A DNA stretch of 6,670 bases from a bacterium (GTDB taxonomy: Bacteria > UBA9089 > CG2-30-40-21). Both the position numbers and the translations under genes were made by a program. Location of the stretch: the NCBI GenBank assembly GCA_030018795.1, contig JASEHA010000128.1:1-6670 (forward strand), in the 5' to 3' direction. The notes beneath the pieces were generated by a model. That model was not told where the DNA came from, did not search any database, and was given only the letters and a program-made list of their open reading frames with translations. This document shows, piece after piece, positions 1 to 6,545 of this stretch; the first letter of the stretch is position 1; each line of letters opens with the position of its first letter.

Positions 1-3000
1 GTATCTTCAGGGTATCCGATTCTATCTATTACTTCCTTGGGTGAAGAAGCTACCTATACTATGAAACCTGAAGGAGGCACAACCATTAATGGCAAGGTGT
101 ATTCTGCTACACATACCTTTTCTGCTACTGGTACACTGCATACATATAGCTTTATAATTGCAGAGGACAGGAGTGGAAGCTTAATAAAAGATGGTCCAAA
201 TATCTACCCCAACATGTCCGTCTCTGCCTTCCTTGACTGGATCGGTGAAGCAGGCTATGAGAATGATGGGGTTGAACCTGATATTGCCAGCTATGGCTCA
301 ACCTTTACCTACAGAATCAAGTATGTGAATGTAGAGGGAACGCCACCAGATACAGGATATCCAACAATATTTGGTAACCAAATGACCTGGGTATCTGGTA
401 CATCTGCAACCGGAGCTATCTATCAGTATCAGAAAAGCCATCTATCTCCAGATGGTACTATTACTATTCCGATAATGTTAACATGTGGAAGCACATCGTT
501 ATATTCTAACGATGTCAACGTTTATGCAGCAAACATTCCTCCCCTTCTAACATGGACAGGTGAAACGGGTTATAAAGATGATGGTGTCCAGCCAAATATT
601 GGGACTGCAGGCACTCGATTTACCTTTCGCATAAGATATACAGACCCTGAGGGAGATATTCCTTTTGGAATATCGTTAATGATGAATGGTACATCCGTAA
701 ACATGTCATCTGTTGGTGATGGAATATATAAATGTAATGGAACATTCAGCATTGGTAAACACGAATATTGGTTCTATGCTCTTGATAGTATGCATGCTGA
801 TGCTGCTGGGAGCGAAACAATAGTTAATTGCTCTGATATTAGTCTGCCTGTAGACCTTGCCTCCTTCACCGTATCCATTGGCAGCCTCACCTCAGTTGCC
901 ATCACTGGCACAGAAGCTGTTGGAATAGACGAGACAGCAACCTTTACTGCTCATGCCCGGAATGAGAAAAATGAAGAGATTGCAGATAGTGATGTTGACT
1001 ATTGCTGGGAAATAGTTGAAGAGACAGGAAGTATTATTATTGGTAGTGCAGGCAGCAAGACAGTTACTATTAAGGCAGGAACAAGCACAGGGACAATAAC
1101 CTTACGGGTTACGGCTTCCCCAGACCCAAACAGTACCTTGCAGGGTGATGATGTTACTGCCACAAAGACCATCACTATCAAGCCTGGCAAGCCTCAAGCA
1201 CTTTTTTTTTCAGAACCTGTCACAGAGACAAATACTATCACAGTTGAAAAGCCTGTTCAAAGTTCGACAGGCTTTTCTGTTTTAGGAAAAGATAGCTATG
1301 GGAATGTTACCCTTGTTGAGGATTGTATCTGGATACTTGAGGGAGAGATTGGGGGGACAATAACTCCACTGACAGGTAGCAAAACTACATTTACCGCAGG
1401 AACTGCTACTGGAACATGTGCTGTGGTAGTCAGTATTATGGGTGTTGATGGCACACTAACTGCAACCGCAAGCATTACGGTTATTGCTGGCGTGTTTCAT
1501 CATTTTGATATCTTGGTTGGAACAACATCTATCCGTGTTGATGGGAGTATAACCATTACCCTGACTCCAAAGGATGCAAACAACAATACTGTCGTTGATG
1601 GTGGGACATCTTCGCCAGTGCTGAAGGTAACCGTTGGCACTAATTCTGTAACCCTTGGCACATGTATTATTAATATACCTGTAGAATTCCCCTGGCCTCC
1701 AGGGTTGAGAAATAAGCTTGGAACCGGCACTATCTATGCCTCAATCAATGGAAATAAGAAAGGCACCAGCAGCCCATTTCAGGTTGTCTCTGGCTTGCCG
1801 CACCATTTCAACATCATCTCACCTGCAACCAATACCGCCATACAGGCTGGTGCAAGCATGACCGTTGCTGCTCAATTACAGGATATGTATAACAACTCAT
1901 CAGCTCTGGGAACATCTGCCTGCGTGGTATTCCAATCTGATAGTTTTGGCACATTTACGGTTGGCAGCATAAGCAGTTCTTCACCTGGCACAATCACCAC
2001 CCAAACCAATGCCAATGGCCATATAGCAGGCATTTATCAGCCAAATCTTTTATCTGGCAGCACAGCAACACTTGTTAGCATATTTTTGGCATCAGATAAT
2101 ACGGTAATTGGCACAAGCGGGGTAATCATTCTCACCATCCCGGCTGCTCTGGCTGCGGTAGATGTTATCATGCCAGCAACACTTACAGCAGGCATATCGG
2201 CTACAATAAGTGTTGCCATAAGGGATAGCTATTATAATCCAGCCACAGCTACCCTTAGCTTTAGCAGTTCTCTGGGCACGATGACACCAGCTGGGTGTGT
2301 AATTACTGGCAGCATAACTAATGGATTTTCATGGCAAACTGATGGCACATGGACAGGTACAACCTCATTTACAAAAGCACAGCCACAAGCGATATTGAAT
2401 CTTACTGCCCAAAATGGCAAGACAGCTACAGCAGTATTTGCGGTTTTGCCAGCAAAGCCGCATAGCCTGCAGCCCACAGATGCAGCAATCTATAGTGGCA
2501 CATATGGTGACACATGGACATTGAGCGTCAAATTGCAGGATGTATACAAAAACCTGATTGAAGGCAGACATATAGTTTACACATTAATCTCAAACCCATC
2601 TAACGCCATCCTCTCTTCCGCAACTGTAACAACAAACGAGCAGGGTATAGCAACTACTACCCTGACACTTGGCAGCAGTACAGGCACATATAGTGTTACA
2701 GCATCCCCTGAAGGGTATTCTGCTATTTTAGCGACCTTTACGGCAACAACTATTGCCGGCTCCCCGACACTTTCATCTGGCAGCTATCCCTCAACAACAA
2801 CCGTTGGCAGCAAGATAACCCTTGAGGCAGTACTTAAGGATAACTCAGGCAATCCATTCCATGGTAACTCCATTCAATGGCAAATTTTTCAATTGCAGCC
2901 TTCATCAGGAGCAGTCATTAACCCATCAACAAGCAATACTGATAATCAGGGTATAGCCACAACAAGCCTTACCCTTGGGACAAAGACTGGTATGTATATT

Positions 3001-5094
3001 GTAACAGCAAGGTATGGAACATTAACCGCTACCTTTACCATTGCCGCTCTGCCAGACAAACCGGCTGCAATGACCACAGCCATTACCCCAGGAACAATGG
3101 CTACAGTTAACAGCCAGATGATATTCTGTGTGGGATTGACTGACCAATGGGGCAATCCTGCAGCCACATCAACCGTCAATTGGCAGCTACAGGACATGGC
3201 AGCGATAGCCATCCAAACCATAAACGGAACCGCAACCATTGAATTCACCCTTGGGACAAAGACTGGTGTGTATATTGTTACAGCCATCTCTGAAACATTA
3301 ACCGCTACATTCAATATCACAGCCATAGCAGGCACGAGTGTCTTATCCCAGAACTTCATAACTGCCTCACAGACGGTTGGAAGTAATAGAGCCCTTGAGG
3401 TGTGCTTAAAGGATGAGTTTGGCAATCCAGGCTCAAGTCTGGTATTATGGAGTCTAATCGAACCATTTCCTCAGGCATCATCACTTTCTGCCACATCTAC
3501 CCCTACTGATCAAACAGGCTCAGCAAGTGTTATCTTAACCATTGGCACAAAAACCGGAGACTACCTTGTCAGGGCACAGGTGGATGGTTATACCGCTACC
3601 TTTACCATTACAGCTGAGCCGGATGTAGTCGGAACAATGCTAACCGGATACGTGCCTTCAACTGCTGCAGTAAATACCACACTGCCATTGACCATTGGGT
3701 TATATGATTCGTATGGCAACCCTATATCAGCAAATGTTATCTGGAAGCCACAGGGCATGGAAGAGACAACCACCCAAACCATAAACGGAACAGCAACCCT
3801 TATGTTTACCTTTGGCACTTGCACCGGTATATATGAAATAATTGCCTCACATGAGGGAAGGATTGCCACCTTTACTATTATGGCTACACCCGGCACACCA
3901 ATCATATCCCAAAATCTTAGCACTGGCTCTGGAACTGTGGCTGAGAATGTAACACTTGAGGTATCCTTGAGGGATGAGTTTGGCAATCCATGCCCTGGCA
4001 CAATAACCTGGAATTTAATTGAGCCATTGTCTACAACAGCATCGTTTTCTGCCACATCTACCCCTACTGACCTTCAAACAGGCTCAGCAAGCGTTATCTT
4101 AACCATTGGCACCAAAACCGGAGACTATATTGTTAGGGCACAGGTTGATGGTTATACTGCTACCTTTACTATTAGTGCCCTATCAGGGAATCTGGCTACA
4201 GATACGGTTTCTGGCACATCTACAGGCACAGCCGTAGTAAATGGGACAATGACATTTACTATAAACATTTATGATGAATATGGCAATATTATCCAGAACG
4301 GAAGTATTGATTGGACTGTAACCTGTGGAACCATAACTACTGCAACAAAAACAACCGCTATCTCAAATGGTACAACTGCATATTCCTATAAGGCAGACAC
4401 GATTGCCGGAACATATACAATAGCTGCTAAGCTTGGAGCTATCTTGCTCAAGTTGTTCAATGTTTATATAACTCATGGCAGCCCAACCATTTCCTCGAAT
4501 TCCTCAATTGTTGCTGCAAAATCCTACCTGCCATGCAAAGAAGTTCCCCTTGAGGTATTTTTCAGGGATGAGTTTGGTAATCCATGCCCTGATTATGGTC
4601 AAGTAGAATGGACATTGATTGAGCCCTCATCAGGGACAGCATCATTTTCTGTCACATCTACCCCTATTGACCCTCAGACAGGCTCAGCAACAACAATATT
4701 TACCACTGGAACAATGACAGGAACTTACACGATTAAGGCTGCAATTTACGGACAGGAGGCTATCTTTACCATTACTGTTCAGGAAAGAAACGGCTTTGAT
4801 TCTAAGGAGCTGCTTATCTATCCCAATCCTGTAAGGGTTCAGGGGTGGGATTATAGCAAATATCCTGATGGTCCATGGGTAAGTTTTGGCGGGTTTAATA
4901 GCCATGTAACGATAAGGATATATGACATCTCAGGCAATTTGATAAGGATCATGGAAGACTTACCAGCTTCGGATGGATTTGCAAAATGGGACATGAAGAA
5001 TGATGACGGAATGAGGGTAAACTCAGGCATTTATCTGTGTATTGCCACATGTAATGGGGAGAAAAGGATCGGACGGTTTGCTGTAATAAGGTAG
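1..5094 (+). CDS. Giant Ig-like (Big) repeat surface protein with FlgD/T9SS-like C-terminal domain, 5'-partial
   Basis: Frame 1 is open from the first base to a TAG at 5092-5094, giving 1697 visible residues with no stop. The TTG at 37 is not a believable start: no ribosome binding site precedes it, it falls inside a module, and no signal peptide follows. The true start therefore lies upstream. In order there are the end of a ~105-residue module (1 to ~215), two full copies (about 220-840), an LPVDLASFTV segment, about thirteen Ig-like domains (about 877-4782), and a FlgD/type IX-like C-terminal domain (4783-5091). Composition is rich in Thr, Ser, Gly, Ile and Val, with no membrane segment, as expected of an extracellular stalk. 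Known proteins with this architecture are adhesins or large surface proteins, but no catalytic or specific ligand-binding domain is visible, so the exact role is unknown. It probably shares a transcript with the PorV-like gene that starts 26 bases downstream. Confidence 0.9.
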   Translation, partial: VSSGYPILSITSLGEEATYTMKPEGGTTINGKVYSATHTFSATGTLHTYSFIIAEDRSGSLIKDGPNIYPNMSVSAFLDWIGEAGYENDGVEPDIASYGSTFTYRIKYVNVEGTPPDTGYPTIFGNQMTWVSGTSATGAIYQYQKSHLSPDGTITIPIMLTCGSTSLYSNDVNVYAANIPPLLTWTGETGYKDDGVQPNIGTAGTRFTFRIRYTDPEGDIPFGISLMMNGTSVNMSSVGDGIYKCNGTFSIGKHEYWFYALDSMHADAAGSETIVNCSDISLPVDLASFTVSIGSLTSVAITGTEAVGIDETATFTAHARNEKNEEIADSDVDYCWEIVEETGSIIIGSAGSKTVTIKAGTSTGTITLRVTASPDPNSTLQGDDVTATKTITIKPGKPQALFFSEPVTETNTITVEKPVQSSTGFSVLGKDSYGNVTLVEDCIWILEGEIGGTITPLTGSKTTFTAGTATGTCAVVVSIMGVDGTLTATASITVIAGVFHHFDILVGTTSIRVDGSITITLTPKDANNNTVVDGGTSSPVLKVTVGTNSVTLGTCIINIPVEFPWPPGLRNKLGTGTIYASINGNKKGTSSPFQVVSGLPHHFNIISPATNTAIQAGASMTVAAQLQDMYNNSSALGTSACVVFQSDSFGTFTVGSISSSSPGTITTQTNANGHIAGIYQPNLLSGSTATLVSIFLASDNTVIGTSGVIILTIPAALAAVDVIMPATLTAGISATISVAIRDSYYNPATATLSFSSSLGTMTPAGCVITGSITNGFSWQTDGTWTGTTSFTKAQPQAILNLTAQNGKTATAVFAVLPAKPHSLQPTDAAIYSGTYGDTWTLSVKLQDVYKNLIEGRHIVYTLISNPSNAILSSATVTTNEQGIATTTLTLGSSTGTYSVTASPEGYSAILATFTATTIAGSPTLSSGSYPSTTTVGSKITLEAVLKDNSGNPFHGNSIQWQIFQLQPSSGAVINPSTSNTDNQGIATTSLTLGTKTGMYIVTARYGTLTATFTIAALPDKPAAMTTAITPGTMATVNSQMIFCVGLTDQWGNPAATSTVNWQLQDMAAIAIQTINGTATIEFTLGTKTGVYIVTAISETLTATFNITAIAGTSVLSQNFITASQTVGSNRALEVCLKDEFGNPGSSLVLWSLIEPFPQASSLSATSTPTDQTGSASVILTIGTKTGDYLVRAQVDGYTATFTITAEPDVVGTMLTGYVPSTAAVNTTLPLTIGLYDSYGNPISANVIWKPQGMEETTTQTINGTATLMFTFGTCTGIYEIIASHEGRIATFTIMATPGTPIISQNLSTGSGTVAENVTLEVSLRDEFGNPCPGTITWNLIEPLSTTASFSATSTPTDLQTGSASVILTIGTKTGDYIVRAQVDGYTATFTISALSGNLATDTVSGTSTGTAVVNGTMTFTINIYDEYGNIIQNGSIDWTVTCGTITTATKTTAISNGTTAYSYKADTIAGTYTIAAKLGAILLKLFNVYITHGSPTISSNSSIVAAKSYLPCKEVPLEVFFRDEFGNPCPDYGQVEWTLIEPSSGTASFSVTSTPIDPQTGSATTIFTTGTMTGTYTIKAAIYGQEAIFTITVQERNGFDSKELLIYPNPVRVQGWDYSKYPDGPWVSFGGFNSHVTIRIYDISGNLIRIMEDLPASDGFAKWDMKNDDGMRVNSGIYLCIATCNGEKRIGRFAVIR
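220..840 (+). repeat. Two tandem ~105-residue modules with a W-x-G-E-x-G-Y-x-x-D-G-V signature
   Basis: The motif LxWxGExGYxxDGVxPxI begins near 232 and again near 547. It is followed in both copies by FxYRIKY or FxFRIRY and then an Asp/Glu-Gly turn. The Trp codons (238 and 553), the Gly-Glu codons (244 and 559) and the first Phe of the FT[YF]R motif (304 and 619) are all exactly 315 bases apart, so this part has no indel between copies. The residues before 215 (SATGTLHTYSFIIAED, then a Gly-Pro turn) resemble the end of the second copy (SIGKHEYWFYALD), so at least one more module precedes the window. I recall similar modules in exported proteins of archaea and candidate phyla but cannot name a Pfam family with certainty. 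A beta-sandwich fold is inferred. Confidence 0.7.
844..873 (+). other. LPVDLASFTV segment between the two repeat regions
   Basis: The codons read LPVDLASFTV. This closely resembles the LPVELxSFTA segment that commonly precedes C-terminal sorting domains in Bacteroidetes and candidate-phylum secreted proteins. Here it is internal and is followed by Ig-like domains, not by a sorting domain. It marks the junction between the ~105-residue modules and the Big-type array. The resemblance is seen in the sequence; any functional meaning is inference. Confidence 0.5.
1202..1210 (+). repeat. Nine-T homopolymer inside the coding region
   Basis: Nine consecutive T bases lie within the codons for Ala-Leu-Phe-Phe-Ser at the start of the second Ig-like domain. 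The reading frame is intact with nine T. A one-base change would shift the frame and cut the protein off long before its C-terminal domain. Runs of this length can slip during replication or transcription, but nothing here shows that they do. Confidence 0.9.
2761..4782 (+). repeat. Higher-order repeat: alternating A and B Ig-like domains (ABABABA)
   Basis: Type A domains (about 2761-3057, 3334-3624, 3895-4188, 4480-4782) begin with [ST]-x-x-[LI]-S after a small hinge and have LE[AV]xLxDxxGNP; the last three share W-[ST/N]-LIEP, SxTSTPxD and TGSA. Type B domains (about 3058-3333, 3625-3894, 4189-4479) have a VN-x-x-[ML] start and a W at the equivalent strand; the first two share the string QTINGTAT. 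Asp codons of the turn motif in successive A domains are 573, 561 and 594 bases apart, giving a two-domain period of about 190 residues. The pattern implies that domains spread by duplication of pairs. Confidence 0.75.
4783..5091 (+). other. C-terminal FlgD-Ig / type IX-like sorting domain
   Basis: After the last Ig-like domain comes a short linker and then LLIYPNPV (PNP codons at 4822-4830), a long glycine/proline loop, VTIRIYDISGNLIR, a WD-x-KNDDG turn, VNSGIYLCIAT and the terminal GEKRIGRFAVIR. This order (YPNP, TIRIYDxxGxLIR, WDxxNxxGxxVxSGIY, GxxxxGRxxVIR) is the classic FlgD-Ig / type A type IX C-terminal domain. In Bacteroidetes it is the outer-membrane export signal that is recognised by the secretion machinery and cleaved or anchored by a sortase. 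Whether this organism has a full type IX system is not shown by the window. Confidence 0.82.
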
Positions 5095-5109
5095 GTAAAC
5101 TTAACCAAT

Positions 5110-5116
5110 AAGGTGA
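5110..5116 (+). promoter_or_regulatory. Ribosome binding site for the PorV-like gene
   Basis: AAGGTGA lies four bases before the ATG at 5121 and matches the anti-Shine-Dalgarno complement (AGGAGGTGA) at most positions. It fixes the start of the downstream gene. The whole intergenic gap is only 26 bases (5095-5120), and I see no separate promoter or terminator in it, which favours co-transcription with the upstream gene. Confidence 0.8.
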
Positions 5117-5120
5117 AACA

Positions 5121-5183
5121 ATGCGATACTGGATTCTAATAGTTTTGACAGGTATAATATTTCCATCCCTGACCGCAGTTGCG
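5121..5183 (+). other. Signal peptide of the PorV-like protein
   Basis: Residues 1-21 have one Arg at position 2, a hydrophobic core (WILIVLTGIIF) and a small-residue end, Ala19-Val20-Ala21, directly before Gln22. This fits signal peptidase I (AxA rule) and Sec export. There is no Cys at the cleavage site, so it is not a lipoprotein. Confidence 0.85.
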
Positions 5184-6545
5184 CAAGGAATAGACAATAA
5201 TGCTACAATCAATCGTGGCATTACTGGTGCTAATTTTCTAAAGATAGGCAGCAGCCCAAGGGCACTGGCATTGGGCGGGGCATATTGCAGCCTTGCAGAT
5301 GATGCAGCTGCTGTTTATTGGAACCCGGCCGGACTTACCCAGGTAAAGGGATATGAGATAGCCATGATGCAAAATAATTGGCTGCCCGGGATAGAGACAG
5401 GGTTTATAAGCTATGTCCATTCACCTGGAGGCAGCGTCGCCTCTGGCAAAGGGAAAACATCCTATGCCTGTTCTGTAAGTCGAATGGGTGCAGACAGAAT
5501 ACTGGAAACCATGATTAATGCCAACGGTGAATACGAAGCAACTGGAAATACCTTTGGTGCACAGGACACGATGCTGATTGCCTCCTATGCAGCATCACAA
5601 TCCAAAGAGATATCCATTGGCAGCAATCTGAAGTTTATTCAGGAGAAAATCGCAGATAAAAAATCATTTTCTATGGCCATAGATTCCGGGATTCTATATC
5701 AGATGGGGTTCTTGAAATTAGGGATGACCGTTCAGAATCTTGGGACAGGCTTGAAACTTGCAGAAAAAAGGGCAAAACTGCCGATTGGTTATAGATTCGG
5801 CATCTGCGTTAAGGGAACAATTAATGGTAAAAAATCAACAGGAACAATAGAAACAGCTACCTGGGTAAAGGAGGCAAGCCTTGTATCCTTTGGGATTGAG
5901 TCTTATTGGAATGAATGGCTTGCCCTAAGGCTTGGGTATCGTGATGAAAAGGATGCCGATGATAGGTTATACCTGCACAAGAAAAGCATCTTAAAAGGGT
6001 TTTCCTGCGGATTTGGATTATCCCCATCACCAAACTATTCATTAGATTATGCCCTTGTGCCTCAAGGCGATCTTGGTTTTACCCATATAGCCTCCCTTCA
6101 GATGAGGTTTGTACCAAAGCCCATGAAAGATGTGAAGGAGGAGGAGATACTGCCTGCGGTTGAAAAGGTTGAGGGGATACCAGAGAAGAAGGTGGAAGAA
6201 AAACTTGAAAAACTTGAAAAACCTGAAAAACCTGCGGTGACTGCGGCAGAAAAACCAGCGGTAAGGGAAGAAGGGGGAGAAAAAGCTAAAAAGCCTGAAC
6301 CAGTTACACCAAAAGCTGCACCTAAAGAGGTTAAACAGCTTCTGGAGCCTAAATATATGGCCGTAGTGTTGAGCGATAATATTACCCTATGGTCAGGACC
6401 AGGGGTTACCTATCAAGCCGTTGCCACCCTCAATAAGGGCACAAAGTTGCGGGTCATAGATGACTCAAAGAGATGGTATTACCACGTTCAGCTTGAGAAT
6501 GGAACAATAGGCTGGGTCTCGTATGTGTTTGTTGGCAGAGAGTAA
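5121..6545 (+). CDS. PorV/UPF0164-family outer-membrane beta-barrel with C-terminal SH3 domain
   Basis: Complete 474-residue protein; the ATG is supported by a ribosome binding site and an immediate signal peptide (residues 1-21, AVA before Gln22). Residues 36-72 carry the PorV/PorQ/UPF0164 signature: GANFLKIGSSPRALALGGAY, then LADDAAAVYWNPAGL. Amphipathic barrel strands follow up to LQMRF at 326-330, an aromatic ending like a BAM-recognised last strand. Residues 331-412 are a Lys/Glu/Pro/Ala-rich linker, and 413-474 form a bacterial SH3 (SH3b) domain. Known PorV acts as the outer-membrane carrier that takes type IX substrates by their C-terminal domain to the sortase; UPF0164 members outside Bacteroidetes are uncharacterised. 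The upstream neighbour encodes just such a C-terminal domain, so a cargo/partner relation is plausible. The SH3 tail is not part of the classic ~390-residue PorV and would be periplasmic. Assignment to the family is firm; true PorV function is inferred. Confidence 0.82.
   Translation: MRYWILIVLTGIIFPSLTAVAQGIDNNATINRGITGANFLKIGSSPRALALGGAYCSLADDAAAVYWNPAGLTQVKGYEIAMMQNNWLPGIETGFISYVHSPGGSVASGKGKTSYACSVSRMGADRILETMINANGEYEATGNTFGAQDTMLIASYAASQSKEISIGSNLKFIQEKIADKKSFSMAIDSGILYQMGFLKLGMTVQNLGTGLKLAEKRAKLPIGYRFGICVKGTINGKKSTGTIETATWVKEASLVSFGIESYWNEWLALRLGYRDEKDADDRLYLHKKSILKGFSCGFGLSPSPNYSLDYALVPQGDLGFTHIASLQMRFVPKPMKDVKEEEILPAVEKVEGIPEKKVEEKLEKLEKPEKPAVTAAEKPAVREEGGEKAKKPEPVTPKAAPKEVKQLLEPKYMAVVLSDNITLWSGPGVTYQAVATLNKGTKLRVIDDSKRWYYHVQLENGTIGWVSYVFVGRE
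6201..6233 (+). repeat. Nine-base tandem repeat in the linker (Lys-Leu/Pro-Glu)
   Basis: The unit AAACTTGAA occurs twice, then AAACCTGAA, then a partial AAACCT, encoding KLE KLE KPE KP. It sits in the 82-residue linker between the barrel and the SH3 domain. The unit is a multiple of three, so gain or loss of copies would only change linker length. Confidence 0.85.
6357..6542 (+). other. Bacterial SH3 (SH3b) domain at the C-terminus
   Basis: Residues 413-474 match the SH3b pattern: a first strand AVVLSDNITLWSGPG, then a Tyr-Gln-Ala-Val-Ala-Thr strand, LNKGTKLRVID, a Trp-Tyr-Tyr-His-Val strand and the closing NGTIGWVSYVFV. The usual 'LNVRSGPG' is here ITLWSGPG, and the W...V...GWV core is present. 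SH3b domains of this type commonly bind peptidoglycan or peptide ligands in the periplasm or cell wall. Confidence 0.85.

Larger units (their letters stand above)
877..4782 (+). repeat. Array of about thirteen bacterial Ig-like (Big/invasin-type) domains
   Basis: Each domain is about 90-115 residues. The first (about 877-1185) is Big_2-like. The next twelve each carry a turn motif of the form [KRQTY]-D-x-[YFW]-[GN]-N-[PxI], as in the Big_1/invasin family. The Asp codons of this motif lie at 1291, 1573, 1882, 2224, 2539, 2839, 3142, 3412, 3706, 3973, 4273 and 4567, spaced 267-342 bases. Most domains end with a G-x-Y-x-V-x-A strand and an ATFTI-like strand, then a short hinge such as LPD, IAG or TPG. 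Such arrays usually form rigid extracellular stalks. Divergence is highest in the N-terminal half and lowest in the last seven domains. Domain boundaries were placed by eye at the hinges and may be off by several residues. Confidence 0.82.

Noticed and set aside
37..39. TTG as the start codon of the large protein
   Set aside because: There is no ribosome binding site before it and no signal peptide after it. The frame is open to the window edge, and the residues around it belong to the end of a module.
2946..4055. Long minus-strand open frames (up to 159 codons) opposite the repeat array
   Set aside because: They mirror the repeats of the + strand gene, lie wholly inside it, and show no ribosome binding site or recognisable domain.
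2761..4782. Direct repeats as a CRISPR or mobile-element array
   Set aside because: The repeats are in-frame protein domains about 100 residues long with diverged sequence and no spacers; no transposase or terminal inverted repeats are present.
5095..5120. A promoter or terminator between the two genes
   Set aside because: The 26-base gap contains only the ribosome binding site; there is no hairpin or -35/-10 pair.
4949..5221. Minus-strand frame across the junction of the two genes
   Set aside because: It overlaps the well-supported C-terminal domain and signal peptide, and its translation resembles no known protein.
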